Assembly: GCA_027484575.1 (NCBI GenBank)
Contig: JAIXSQ010000011.1
Coordinates: 62,001-126,000, forward strand
DNA length: 64,000 nucleotides
DNA from: Comamonadaceae bacterium
Lineage (GTDB): Bacteria > Pseudomonadota > Gammaproteobacteria > Burkholderiales > Burkholderiaceae_C
Direction of reading: 5' to 3'
The stretch's first letter is position 1; the number at the start of each line of letters is the position of its first letter. Under the pieces are notes generated by a model. That model saw only the letters and a program-made list of their open reading frames with translations. It did no database searches and had not been told where the DNA came from. The translations under genes were made by a program, and so were the position numbers. Of this stretch, positions 28,319-37,371 are shown piece by piece.

Positions 28319-30226
28319 ATGAAAAGAACATCGGTCCTGTCGCTGGCCCTGGCAGGGCTGGCCTCCTCCGTCCTGTCGCAACCCCTGCCGCCCACCGTTG
28401 CATCGGCCGGCCAACTGGCCGACCTGTCGCTCGAGCAGCTCGCGGCGATCAAGGTCACGTCGGTCAGCGGTCGCGCCGAGCGGCTGCAGGATGCCGCGGC
28501 CTCGGTGTTCGTGATCACGGCGCAGGACATCCGCCGCTCGACCGCCACCAGCCTGCCCGAGGCGCTGCGGCTCGCCCCCAACCTGCAGGTGGCCCAGACC
28601 AGCGCGGGGCAGTGGGCGATCAGCGCGCGCGGCTTCAACGACGCGATCGCCAACAAGCTGCTGGTGCTGGTGGACGGGCGCACGCTGTACTCGCCCCTGT
28701 TCGCCGGCGTGTTCTGGGATGCGGCCGACCTGCCGCTGGAGGACGTCGAGCGCATCGAGGTGATCAGCGGCCCCGGCGGCACCCTGTGGGGCGCCAACGC
28801 CGTCAACGGCGTCATCAACGTGATCACCCGGCGTGCGCGCGAGACCCAGGGGCCGCTGGTGGCGCTCACCCGCTCCGGGCAGGGCGGGCGGCTGGTGGCG
28901 CGGCAGGGCGGCCAGCTCGGGCCCGACGGGCACTGGCGCGCCTGGGTGCTGGCCACCGACCGCGACGACACCCGGCTCGCCGCCGCTCCGGCGCCACGGG
29001 GCGACGCCGCCACCCGCCGCCAGCTGGGCTGGCGCGGCGACTGGGGCACCGCCAGCGACGGTTTCACGCTGCAAGGCGAGGCCTACGACGGCGGCCCGGC
29101 CGGCGACAGCCTGCCGAGCAACCTGTCGCCGCGTCTGCACGGCGGTCACCTGCTGGGCCGCTGGAGCGGCACCGGCGCCGACGGCGCGCCCTGGCGGCTG
29201 CAGGGATCCTGGGACCTGGCCGACCGCGACGACCGCACGCTGTTCCGCACCCGCGCGGAGACGCTGGACCTGCAGTTCACGCAGGAGCCGCGGGTGCCGG
29301 CGGGCCAGTTGCTGTGGGGCGGCGGCGTGCGCCAGACCCGGGACGAGAACGAGACCACCGCGCTCGTGCGCTTCGATCCCGCGGGGCGCACGCTGCGCTG
29401 GGCCAACGTGTTCGCGCAGTACCAGCGTCTCGTCGCGGCGCAGCTGGAGGCCACGGCCGGCGTCAAGGCCGAGCGCTACACCGACAGCGGCTGGGAACTG
29501 CTGCCCAACCTGCGCCTGGCCTGGCTGCACTCGGACCGCTCGACCACCTGGGCCGGCGTGTCGCGGGCGGTGCGGGCGCCGGCGCGCATCGACCGCGACT
29601 TCTTCTTCCCCGGCCGGGCCCCGTTCGTCATCGCCGGCGGCCCGGCCTTCGGCCCCGAGGTCGCCACCGTGGCGGAGGTGGGTCACCGCCATGCCTTCGG
29701 CGCGACGGCCAGCGTGTCCGTCACGGCCTTCCGCCAGCAGTTCCGCGGCCTGCGCGCCGGCGTGCCGGGCGTGGTGCCCGGCACGGTGCAGAACCTCGTC
29801 GACGGGCCGGTGGACGGCATCGAGGCCTGGGGCCGCTGGCAACCCGCGCGCGGCTGGCAGCTCACCGGCGGCTGGCTGCACCTGCGCCAGCACCTGCGCT
29901 ATGCCGGTGGCCTGGCGCCCGGCGTGACCTCGTTCCCCGGCCTGGGCAACGACCCGCGCACCCAGTGGATGCTGCGCTCCAGCCACGACCTGGGCCAGGG
30001 CATCGAACTGGACCTCGCGTTGCGGCGCGTGGGCCAGCTGCCGGACCCCGTGGTGCCGGCCTACACCGCCGTCGACCTGCGCCTGGGCCTGCAGGCGACG
30101 GGCGCATGGCGCGTCGCGCTGCTGGCGCGCAACCTCGGCGACCCGGGCCACCGGGAGTTCTTCGCCCCGTCCGCCGGCAGCGACCTGCGGCGGCAGGTCC
30201 TGCTGCAACTGACGTGGGCCCCCTGA
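28319..30226 (+). CDS. TonB-dependent outer-membrane receptor
   Basis: 635 residues with a signal peptide ending near SQP. The N-terminal DLSLEQLAAIKVTSVSGRAERLQDAAASVFVITAQDI and plug motifs (LPEALRLAPNLQVAQ, ARGFND, VLVDGRTLYSPLF, IEVISGPGGTLWGANAVNGVINVIT) precede a beta-barrel. This subgroup commonly neighbours YfiR-like proteins and sensor kinases. Ligand unknown; no iron or cobalamin genes nearby. The YfiR gene overlaps its end by 13 bp. Confidence 0.92.
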   Translation: MKRTSVLSLALAGLASSVLSQPLPPTVASAGQLADLSLEQLAAIKVTSVSGRAERLQDAAASVFVITAQDIRRSTATSLPEALRLAPNLQVAQTSAGQWAISARGFNDAIANKLLVLVDGRTLYSPLFAGVFWDAADLPLEDVERIEVISGPGGTLWGANAVNGVINVITRRARETQGPLVALTRSGQGGRLVARQGGQLGPDGHWRAWVLATDRDDTRLAAAPAPRGDAATRRQLGWRGDWGTASDGFTLQGEAYDGGPAGDSLPSNLSPRLHGGHLLGRWSGTGADGAPWRLQGSWDLADRDDRTLFRTRAETLDLQFTQEPRVPAGQLLWGGGVRQTRDENETTALVRFDPAGRTLRWANVFAQYQRLVAAQLEATAGVKAERYTDSGWELLPNLRLAWLHSDRSTTWAGVSRAVRAPARIDRDFFFPGRAPFVIAGGPAFGPEVATVAEVGHRHAFGATASVSVTAFRQQFRGLRAGVPGVVPGTVQNLVDGPVDGIEAWGRWQPARGWQLTGGWLHLRQHLRYAGGLAPGVTSFPGLGNDPRTQWMLRSSHDLGQGIELDLALRRVGQLPDPVVPAYTAVDLRLGLQATGAWRVALLARNLGDPGHREFFAPSAGSDLRRQVLLQLTWAP

Positions 30227-30786
30227 GCCTTCCGTCCTGGCCGGCCTGCCTGGTGCCGCTGGCGCTGGGCCTGGCCCTGGGCTGGCCCGCCGCCGCCTGG
30301 GCGCAGGCGACCGCCGCCGTGCGCGAGGGGGCGCTGCGCGCCGCGTTCGTCTACAAGTTCACCGGTTTCGTCGAGTGGCCGCCGGGCGCGTTCGCGCGGC
30401 CCGAGGACGCGCTGGTCATCGGCGTGGCCGGTGACGAGGAGCTGGCGGCGGAACTGGAGCAGGCGGTCGCGGGACGCGCCAGCGAGGGCCGGCCGTTCGC
30501 GGTGCGCCGGCTGCGCGACGGCGAGGGGTCCGCCGGCCTGCACGTGCTGGTGGTGGCGCCCGGCCGCGAGGCCCGGGTGCGCGAGGCGGTGCAGACCACC
30601 CCGGGGCCGGTGCTGGTGGTCACGCAGCAGGAAGGCGGGCTGCGGCTGGGCGGCGTGCTCAACCTGCAGCCCGACGACGGGCGGCTGCGGTTCTCGGCCT
30701 CCCTGCCCGCGGCCGAGGCCCGCGGGCTGCGGCTGAGCGCCCGGCTGCTGGCGCTCGCGCAGGCCGTGGAAGGGCGGCGGCGATGA
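30214..30786 (+). CDS. YfiR family (DUF4154) periplasmic protein
   Basis: 190 residues from GTG 30214, which lies inside the receptor gene. Signal peptide ends AAAWA. The mature part has REGALRAAFVYKFTGFVEWPPGAF, the YfiR hallmark, then VAGDEELAAELEQAVAGR and LGGVLNLQPDDGRLRFSASL. In Pseudomonas YfiR represses a membrane signalling enzyme from the periplasm. Here the downstream partner is a hybrid histidine kinase, suggesting YfiR controls that kinase (inference). Confidence 0.88.
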   Translation: MGPLSLPSWPACLVPLALGLALGWPAAAWAQATAAVREGALRAAFVYKFTGFVEWPPGAFARPEDALVIGVAGDEELAAELEQAVAGRASEGRPFAVRRLRDGEGSAGLHVLVVAPGREARVREAVQTTPGPVLVVTQQEGGLRLGGVLNLQPDDGRLRFSASLPAAEARGLRLSARLLALAQAVEGRRR

Positions 30787-33008
30787 AGGCGCGGTTCCTG
30801 CGTTCGGTGCGCGGCAAGCTGTACGCGATCCTGGCGTTGACGACGGTCCTGGCCCTGGCGGTCGCCAGCGTGTCGCTGCTGGCCGTGCACCTGGTGCGCG
30901 AGCTCGCGGCCACGGAGCAGGACGTGGTCACGCAGGCCGACGTGCTCGCGCTGGCCAGCGCGCCGGCGCTGGCCTTCGGCGACGAGCGTGCCGCCTCGGA
31001 GAGCCTGGCGATCCTGCAGGCGCGGCCGACGGTACGCGCGGCCGCCCTCTACGACGCCGCGGGCCGGCTCATGGCGAGCTGGACCGCCGGCGAGGATGCA
31101 CCGCAGGTCCCGCCTGTGCCCGAAGCCCAGGGCGTGCGCGTGGACAGCGACATGGCCGTGGCCTGGCGGCCGGTGAGCCTGCGCGGCGAACGGGTCGGCA
31201 CGCTGTGGCTGCAGCTGCGGCACGACCGCCTGCGGCAGGCGCTGCAATACGTCGCCGTGCTGGTGCTGACCATGGCCGGCAGCCTCGCGGCCGCCCTGGC
31301 CCTCACCAACCGCCTGCAGCGCAACCTGGTGGCGCCCATCCTGGACGTGGCGGCGGTGGCCCGCCGGATCCTGAGCGGCGACACGGCGCAGCTGCGGGCG
31401 GCGCGCACCAGCGACGACGAGGTCGGCGACCTGGTGGATGCGTTCAACGCCATGCTCGACGAGCTGGGCCGGCGCGCACGCACGCTGGAGTCCGCCAACG
31501 AGGCGCTGCGCACCAGCGAGGCCCGCTACCAGCTGGCGGTGCGCGGCTCCAGTGCCGGCCTGTGGGACTGGGACATGCGGGCGGGCACCATGTTCCATGC
31601 CCCGCGCCTGAAGGCCATGCTCGGCTACGTCGAGGCGCAATTCCCCGACCTGCCGACGTCGCTGGGACGGGTGCTGCATCCCGACGACCGGCCGCGCCTG
31701 CGCGCGGCCCTGCGTGCCCACCTGCGGCACCGCGTGCCCTACCAGGTGGAGTGCCGGCTGCGCGACGAGGCCGGCCAGTGGCGCTGGTTCTTCATCGCCG
31801 GCGAGGCGCTGCGCGACGCACAGGGCCGGCCCTACCGGATGGCCGGCTCCATGGTCGAGGTGACCGAGCGCAAGCAGGCCGAGCAGGTGCTGCAGGACAG
31901 CAACCGGGCCAAGGACGAATTCCTGGCGACCCTGGCGCACGAGCTGCGCAACCCGCTGGCGCCGATCCGCACCGGGCTGGAGATCCTGCGCCGCGATCCG
32001 GCCGGGCCGGTCGCGCAACGGGCCCGGGCCACCATGGAGCGGCAGCTCGCGCACATGGTGCGGCTGGTCGACGACCTGCTGGACATCTCGCGCATCACCA
32101 GCGGCAAGATCCGCGTCGAGCCGCGCCAGCTGGACCTGCGCGAGGTGCTCGAGACCGCGCTGGAGGCCGCCCGCCCGGCGCTGTCGGCGGCCGGGCACGC
32201 GCTGTCGGTGGAGCTGGCACCGGGCGTGCGGGTCGATGGCGACCCCACCCGGCTGGCCCAGGCCGTGGGCAACCTGCTGAACAACGCCGCGCGCTACACG
32301 CCGCCGGGCGGCCACGTGGCCCTGCGATTGCGGGCAGAGGGTGGCGACGCGGTGGTCGAGGTGGAGGACGACGGCGAGGGCATCCCCGCCGACATGCTCG
32401 AGCGCGTCTTCCAGCTGTTCACGCAGGTGCGGGCACAGCCCCCGGGCACGCAGGGCGGCCTGGGGATCGGGCTGTACCTCGTGCGCAGCCTGGTGGCCCT
32501 GCACGGCGGCAGCGTGGCCGCGCGCAGCCCCGGCCCGGGCCGCGGCAGCATGTTCACGGTGCGGCTGCCCCTGGCGACCATGCCGGCAGCGCCCGTGCCG
32601 GCGCCGGCCCCACCGGTGCCCCAGGGCGCCCTGGCCGGACTGCGGGTGCTGGTCGTCGACGACAACGTGGATGCGGCCGAGACGCTGGCGTCCGCCCTGG
32701 CGCTGGACGGCTGCACCACCCGCTGCGTGCACGACGGCGGCGCGGCGCTGCCGGCGGCGCTGGACTTCGCGCCCGACGTGGTGCTGCTGGACATCGGCCT
32801 GCCCGGCATGGACGGCTACCAGGTGGCGCGGATGCTGCGGGCCCATCCCGCGCTGCGCGGCATCCTGCTGGCCGCCCTGACCGGCTGGGGCAGCGCGCAG
32901 GACCGCCAGCGCGCGCGCGAGGCGGGGTTCGACCACCACCTGACCAAGCCGGTGGAGCTGGGCGCGCTGCAAGCCCTGCTGCGCAGCCGGGTGCGCGCCG
33001 GCCGCTAG
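30783..33008 (+). CDS. Hybrid sensor histidine kinase/response regulator
   Basis: 741 residues. TM1 about 12-38, a periplasmic sensor region (CHASE8-like, about 40-150), TM2 about 155-178, HAMP, PAS about 250-365 with PAC, HisKA with His386 in LAHELRNPLAPI, HATPase_c (NLLNNAARYTPPGG, DDGEGIP, GLGIGLYLVRSL), an Ala/Pro linker, and a receiver with Asp670 in VVLLDIGLPGMDGY and Lys in LTKPVEL. There is no output domain, so phosphate must pass to another protein. ATGA overlap with the YfiR gene. Confidence 0.95.
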   Translation: MKARFLRSVRGKLYAILALTTVLALAVASVSLLAVHLVRELAATEQDVVTQADVLALASAPALAFGDERAASESLAILQARPTVRAAALYDAAGRLMASWTAGEDAPQVPPVPEAQGVRVDSDMAVAWRPVSLRGERVGTLWLQLRHDRLRQALQYVAVLVLTMAGSLAAALALTNRLQRNLVAPILDVAAVARRILSGDTAQLRAARTSDDEVGDLVDAFNAMLDELGRRARTLESANEALRTSEARYQLAVRGSSAGLWDWDMRAGTMFHAPRLKAMLGYVEAQFPDLPTSLGRVLHPDDRPRLRAALRAHLRHRVPYQVECRLRDEAGQWRWFFIAGEALRDAQGRPYRMAGSMVEVTERKQAEQVLQDSNRAKDEFLATLAHELRNPLAPIRTGLEILRRDPAGPVAQRARATMERQLAHMVRLVDDLLDISRITSGKIRVEPRQLDLREVLETALEAARPALSAAGHALSVELAPGVRVDGDPTRLAQAVGNLLNNAARYTPPGGHVALRLRAEGGDAVVEVEDDGEGIPADMLERVFQLFTQVRAQPPGTQGGLGIGLYLVRSLVALHGGSVAARSPGPGRGSMFTVRLPLATMPAAPVPAPAPPVPQGALAGLRVLVVDDNVDAAETLASALALDGCTTRCVHDGGAALPAALDFAPDVVLLDIGLPGMDGYQVARMLRAHPALRGILLAALTGWGSAQDRQRAREAGFDHHLTKPVELGALQALLRSRVRAGR

Positions 33009-33472
33009 CCGCCCGGGCTTGCCAGCGCCGCCTGCAGGCGCTCGACGAAGGGCCACAGCGCCGGCGGCAGCAGCACCTGCGCACGGGCCGGCGTGCACCA
33101 CGCCACCCGGTCGAGCTCCGGCACCTGCAGCACGCGACCGGAGCGGGGTGGCCAGGCGATCGTGACCTGCATGCTGCGCAGGGCCGCCGGGTCGAAGTCG
33201 CCCTCGCAACCCCAGGCCTGCACCCGCTTGCCGCTGCGCAGGCGCACCTCGCCCAAAGGCAGGAAGGGCCCCTGCGCCTGGCCCCCGGTCTCCTCGGCGA
33301 ACTCGCGCCGGGCGGCCTCCAGCGCGTCCTCGCCGGCCTCGATCGCGCCCTTGGGCAGGGTCCACGCGCCGGCGTCCTTGCGCGCCCAGTAGGGGCCGCC
33401 GGGGTGCCCGAGCAGCAGTTCCAGGCCGCCCTGGGCGTGCCGGTACAGCAGCAGGCCGGCGCTGGCGTTCAT
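33005..33472 (-). CDS. Nudix hydrolase
   Basis: 155 residues starting MNASAGLLLYRHAQGGLELLLGHPGGPYWARKD, with WTLPKGAIEAGEDALEAARRE and FAEETGG forming the Nudix box. Similar to small bacterial NTP/nucleoside-diphosphate hydrolases; substrate unknown. Its start overlaps the AraC-type gene stop (ATGA), and its stop overlaps the kinase stop on the other strand (CTAG at 33005-33008). Confidence 0.9.
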   Translation of the reverse strand: MNASAGLLLYRHAQGGLELLLGHPGGPYWARKDAGAWTLPKGAIEAGEDALEAARREFAEETGGQAQGPFLPLGEVRLRSGKRVQAWGCEGDFDPAALRSMQVTIAWPPRSGRVLQVPELDRVAWCTPARAQVLLPPALWPFVERLQAALASPGG

Positions 33473-34290
33473 GCGCTGCGCCGCGCGTGGAAGCCCCGCG
33501 GCGGCTGGCCCAGCGCCGCCTTGAACATGGCGCTGAAGGCGCTCTCGCTGGCGTAGCCGGCGGCGGCGGCGACCTCGGCGACCGGCACGCCGCGTGCCAG
33601 CAGGGGCAGGGCATGGGCCAGCACGACCTGCTGGCGCCATTGCTGCCAGCCGGTGCCCAGCTCGTCGCGGAACAGGCGCGCCAGGGTGCGTTCGCTCGCG
33701 CCCACCTCGCGGGCCCAGCCGGCCAGGCCCGAGCGCGACGCGGGATCGCGCAGCACCGCCTCGCACAGCGCCCGCAGGCGCTTGTCGCCGCCCGCCGGGG
33801 GCAGGGGCACGCCCAGGGCGGCCGGGGCGGCGCGCTGCAGCTCGTCGAGCACCAGCGCCGACAGCAGCCGCTCGCGCGCCGGCGGCAGCTGCGGCGCCTC
33901 GAGCGCGGCGACGGCCTCGCGCAGCAGGGCGGGCACCACCAGCACCCGGCAGCCCTGCCAGCCCGGCGGGGTGGTGGACGCATGCAGGTAGAGGGTGCGG
34001 AACTCGGCCTCCTCGAGCACGTGGACCGCATGGCGCGCGCCCGGCGCGATCCACACGGCCCGCGACGGCGGCACGATGCAGGTGACCGCGTCGCCGCCCT
34101 CGGGCTCCACCGTCACCTCCAGCACGCCGCGCGCGCAGGAGGCCAGCTGCGCCCAGGGATGGGCGTGCGGCGCGAAGTGCGTGTCGGCGGCCAGGTTGCG
34201 GGCGCGCAGCCGCACCGGGCGCGCCGGCGTGGGCCGGAAGTCGTCGGTGTCGCCCACGGGCAGCGGGCGGGCAGGGCGGCGGGGCGGCAT
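33469..34290 (-). CDS. AraC family transcriptional regulator
   Basis: 273 residues. N-terminal cupin (HFAPHAHPWAQLASCARGVLEVTVE, IVPPSRAVWIAPGARHAVHVLEEAEFRTLYLH) and a C-terminal double helix-turn-helix (GWAREVGASERTLARLFRDELGTGWQQWRQQ; VPVAEVAAAAGYASESAFSAMFKAALGQPPRGF). Divergent from an MFS carrier; a 12-bp inverted repeat lies between them at 34327-34361. Likely controls the carrier. Confidence 0.93.
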   Translation of the reverse strand: MPPRRPARPLPVGDTDDFRPTPARPVRLRARNLAADTHFAPHAHPWAQLASCARGVLEVTVEPEGGDAVTCIVPPSRAVWIAPGARHAVHVLEEAEFRTLYLHASTTPPGWQGCRVLVVPALLREAVAALEAPQLPPARERLLSALVLDELQRAAPAALGVPLPPAGGDKRLRALCEAVLRDPASRSGLAGWAREVGASERTLARLFRDELGTGWQQWRQQVVLAHALPLLARGVPVAEVAAAAGYASESAFSAMFKAALGQPPRGFHARRSA

Positions 34291-34326
34291 CGGGGCATTG
34301 TGGCCGGGAGGCCGGCGAACTTGGCG

Positions 34327-34361
34327 GGAATCCGACGAAAGCTGGCGCATCGTCGCATTCC
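34327..34361. promoter_or_regulatory. Inverted repeat operator between araC-type and MFS genes
   Basis: GGAATCCGACGA (34327-34338) and TCGTCGCATTCC (34350-34361) are inverted copies matching 11 of 12, centres 23 bp apart. It lies between the two starts and just upstream of the -10 at 34381. Confidence 0.6.
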
Positions 34362-34380
34362 TGCAAGCGCCTGCCGCCCC

Positions 34381-34386
34381 TAGCAT
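34381..34386 (+). promoter_or_regulatory. Putative -10 of the MFS gene
   Basis: TAGCAT followed by CACGCC, only 6 bp before ATG 34393, so the mRNA would be essentially leaderless. Confidence 0.4.
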
Positions 34387-34392
34387 CACGCC

Positions 34393-35640
34393 ATGACCGC
34401 CGCCGCCCGCACCGCCCACCTGCCACCCCTGCGCGAGGACGCGGGCGTGATCGGCCTGGTGGGCCTGGCCCACATGGTCAGCCACTTCAGCCAGCTGATC
34501 CTGCCGCCGCTGTTCCCCTGGCTGCGCGAGGCGCTGCAGGCCAGCTACGTGGAGCTGGGCCTGCTGATGACGCTGTTCTTCGTGACCTCCTGCGTGGTGC
34601 AGGCCGCCTCGGGCTTCCTGGTCGACCGGCACGGGCCGCGGCCGGTCCTGTTCGCCGGGCTGGCGCTGGTGGGCACCGCGGCCCTGGGCTTCGCCACCAG
34701 CCACGGCTGGTGGTCCATGGCGGTGTTCGCGGTGGTGGCCGGGGTGGGCAACGGCGTGTTCCACCCGGTCGACTACACGCTGCTCAACCGCAAGGTCAGC
34801 CCACCGCGGCTGGGCCATGCGTACAGCGTGCACGGCATCACCGGCAGCCTGGGCTGGGCGCTGGCGCCGGCCCTGCTGGTGCCGGTGGCCATGGCCGGCG
34901 GCTGGCGCATGGCCCTGTTCACGGCCGCGGCGCTGGCCTTCGGCGTGCTCGCCATCCTGTGGTTCAACCGCGGGCTGCTGCACCTGCCGCGCGCGGCGGC
35001 GCCGGCGCCCGCTGCCGCGGGGGCACCGGCCGCTGCGCCGGCCGGCGGCAGCTTCGACTTCCTGCGCATCCCGGCAGTGTGGATGTGCTTCGCCTTCTTC
35101 TTCGTCTACGCGGTGGTGCTCAGCGTGGTGCAGGCCTACGCCCCCGAGGCCGCGCGCCACCTGCACGACGTGCCGCTGGCGCTGGTGGCCGTCTGCGTCA
35201 CCGCCTTCATGCTGTGCAGCGCCGGCGGCATGGTGTTCGGCGGCTTCCTGGCGGCCGATCCCTCGCGCTGCGAGCGCATCGTGGGCATCGGCTTCGGGTT
35301 GGCCGCGGTGGTCGCCCTGGTGATCGGGCTGGCGCCGGTGCCGGCCTGGTCGGTGCCGCTGCTGTTCGGCGCCATGGGATTCGCCGGCGGCATCGCCGGC
35401 CCTTCGCGCGACCTGCTGGTCAAGCGCTCGACGCCCGACAACGCCAGCGGGCGCGTCTACGGCGTGGTCTATGCGGGGCTGGACATCGGGCAGGCCGCCG
35501 CGCCGCTGGTGTTCGGCCGCCTGCTCGACCAGGGCAACTACACGGCCGTGTGGGTGGGCCTGGTGGCGGTGCAGCTGCTGCTGATCGGCAGCGCCTTCCG
35601 CGTGCGCCAGGTGCGGCGCACGCCGCTCGCCACCGCCTGA
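34393..35640 (+). CDS. MFS transporter (fosmidomycin-resistance Fsr-like)
   Basis: 415 residues, 12 predicted membrane helices. LAHMVSHFSQLILPPLFPWLREALQASYVELGLLMTLFFVTS resembles the Fsr group of drug exporters; DRHGPRP is the MFS loop 2-3 motif, and VYGVVYAGLDIGQAAAPLVFGRLLDQG is in the C-half. A central Ala/Pro loop separates the halves. Probably exports a small toxic compound under control of the divergent AraC-type protein. Confidence 0.88.
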   Translation: MTAAARTAHLPPLREDAGVIGLVGLAHMVSHFSQLILPPLFPWLREALQASYVELGLLMTLFFVTSCVVQAASGFLVDRHGPRPVLFAGLALVGTAALGFATSHGWWSMAVFAVVAGVGNGVFHPVDYTLLNRKVSPPRLGHAYSVHGITGSLGWALAPALLVPVAMAGGWRMALFTAAALAFGVLAILWFNRGLLHLPRAAAPAPAAAGAPAAAPAGGSFDFLRIPAVWMCFAFFFVYAVVLSVVQAYAPEAARHLHDVPLALVAVCVTAFMLCSAGGMVFGGFLAADPSRCERIVGIGFGLAAVVALVIGLAPVPAWSVPLLFGAMGFAGGIAGPSRDLLVKRSTPDNASGRVYGVVYAGLDIGQAAAPLVFGRLLDQGNYTAVWVGLVAVQLLLIGSAFRVRQVRRTPLATA

Positions 35641-35655
35641 GCCCTGTCGGGCCGG

Positions 35656-35677
35656 CCGCCGGGCCCTGGCCCGGCGG
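35656..35677 (+). terminator. Hairpin after the MFS gene
   Basis: Perfect 10-bp stem (CCGCCGGGCC, loop CT, GGCCCGGCGG) 15 bp after the stop, ending just before TATGCT. Confidence 0.5.
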
Positions 35678-35683
35678 TATGCT
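35678..35683 (+). promoter_or_regulatory. Putative -10 of gspA
   Basis: TATGCT followed by CGCGCCC, 8 bp before ATG 35692. The predicted mRNA has almost no leader and no Shine-Dalgarno is visible. Confidence 0.35.
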
Positions 35684-35691
35684 CGCGCCCC

Positions 35692-37368
35692 ATGTACGCG
35701 CCGTATTTCGGTCTGTCGCAGGAGCCGTTCTCGATCGCGCCGGACCCGCGCTACCTGTTCATGAGCGAGCGCCACCGCGAGGCGCTGGCGCACCTGCTGT
35801 ACGGCGTGGGCGGCGGAGGCGGCTTCGTGCTGCTGACCGGCGAGATCGGCACCGGCAAGACCACGGTCTGCCGCTGTTTCCTCGAGCAGATCCCGCCGGG
35901 CTGCAACGTCGCCTACATCTTCAATCCCAAGCTGACGGTGGCCGAGCTGCTGCAGTCGGTCTGCGACGAGTTCGGCATCGCGGTGCCGCGCCGCCCCGAC
36001 GGCAGCGCGACGGTCAAGGATCACCTGGACCCGCTGAACGCCTTCCTGCTGCAGGCGCATGCGCAGGGCCGCAACAGCGTGCTGATCATCGACGAGGCGC
36101 AGAACCTGTCGGCCGACGTGCTCGAGCAGCTGCGGCTGCTGACCAACCTGGAGACGCGCGAGCGCAAGCTGCTGCAGATCATCCTGATCGGCCAGCCCGA
36201 GCTGCGCGAGCTGCTGGCGCGGCCCGAGCTGGAGCAGCTGGCGCAGCGCGTCGTCGCGCGCTACCACCTCGATGCGCTGACCACCCGCGAGACCGCGCAG
36301 TACGTGCGCCACCGGCTCGAGGTCGCCGGCCTCGAGCGCGCGCTGCCTTTCGAGGCCAAGGCCCTGGCGCTGGTGCACCAGCTGTCCGGCGGCATTCCGC
36401 GCCGCATCAACCTGCTGTGCGACCGCGCGCTGCTGGGCGCCTACGCGCGCAGCGAGGCGGCGGTGACGCCCCCCGTGGTGCGGCAGGCTGCGCGGGAGGT
36501 CTTCGGCGCGCCCGGCGTGCGCCCCGCACCCCGTGCGGGCGGCTGGCGCAGCTGGGGCCTGGTCGGTGCAGGCGTCGCGGCCGGTGCCGCGCTGGTGCTC
36601 GGGGCGGGCCTGCTGCGGCCCGCCGCGGGGCCCACGGGCACGGCGGCGGGTGCGGCGGCCCCGACCCCCGGCGAAGGCGCCGCGCCGGCGCCGGCGCCTG
36701 CCGTGGCCGCCCCCGCGGCACCGTCCGTCACGCCGGCGGCGTCGTCGGCCGTCGTCCCCGTGGCCGCCGCGGGGGCCGCCCCAGCGGGGGCCATGCCCGT
36801 GCTGCTGCGCGACGAGCGATCGGCCTGGCGCGAACTGGCCCGTGCCTGGGACCCTGCGGCCGACGCGCTGGCCGGCGAGGGCGATGCCTGCCGCCTGCTG
36901 GCCCGCCAGGGGCTGCAGTGCCACGCGAGCCGCAACACCTCGCTGGCGCTGCTGCGCCAGCTCGACCGGCCCGGCATCGTGGTGCTCGACCGCGACAGCG
37001 GTGCGCCGCGCTATGCCTTGCTCACGGGCCTGGACGCGCGTTCGGCGACGCTCACGGCCGGCGGGGTGAGCCAGACCGTCACCCTGGCGGCGCTGGCGCA
37101 ACGCTGGAGCGGCGAGTGGCTCACGCTGTGGCGCAGCCCGCCCGGGCTGGACGCGGCCGCGCCTGCGCGCGAGACGCCCGAGCTGCTGCGCTGGGTCGAG
37201 GCCCGCCTGCCGTCCGACGCTGGCGCCGCGGCGGCGCCGCTGCGCCAGCGCCTGCGCGCGTTCCAGCTCGCCGAGGGCCTGCCCGCCGACGGGCTCCTCG
37301 GTCCCCTCACGACCATGCAGTTGCAGCGCCAGGCGGGCACGCCCGAGCCGCGGCTGCAACGCCCCTGA
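35692..37368 (+). CDS. gspA: General secretion pathway protein A (ExeA-like ATPase)
   Basis: 558 residues. AAA ATPase MYAPYFGLSQEPFSIAPDPRYLF with Walker A GEIGTGKTT (Lys56) and Walker B VLIIDEAQNLS; a TM helix near 286-305; a periplasmic Ala/Pro linker; C39-peptidase-like RLLARQGLQCHASRNTS region; and a C-terminal peptidoglycan-binding repeat (LRAFQLAEGLPADGLLGPLT). ExeA helps insert the type II secretion secretin through peptidoglycan. Followed by gspB after 3 bp; no other T2SS genes are here. Confidence 0.9.
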   Translation: MYAPYFGLSQEPFSIAPDPRYLFMSERHREALAHLLYGVGGGGGFVLLTGEIGTGKTTVCRCFLEQIPPGCNVAYIFNPKLTVAELLQSVCDEFGIAVPRRPDGSATVKDHLDPLNAFLLQAHAQGRNSVLIIDEAQNLSADVLEQLRLLTNLETRERKLLQIILIGQPELRELLARPELEQLAQRVVARYHLDALTTRETAQYVRHRLEVAGLERALPFEAKALALVHQLSGGIPRRINLLCDRALLGAYARSEAAVTPPVVRQAAREVFGAPGVRPAPRAGGWRSWGLVGAGVAAGAALVLGAGLLRPAAGPTGTAAGAAAPTPGEGAAPAPAPAVAAPAAPSVTPAASSAVVPVAAAGAAPAGAMPVLLRDERSAWRELARAWDPAADALAGEGDACRLLARQGLQCHASRNTSLALLRQLDRPGIVVLDRDSGAPRYALLTGLDARSATLTAGGVSQTVTLAALAQRWSGEWLTLWRSPPGLDAAAPARETPELLRWVEARLPSDAGAAAAPLRQRLRAFQLAEGLPADGLLGPLTTMQLQRQAGTPEPRLQRP

Positions 37369-37371
37369 GCC

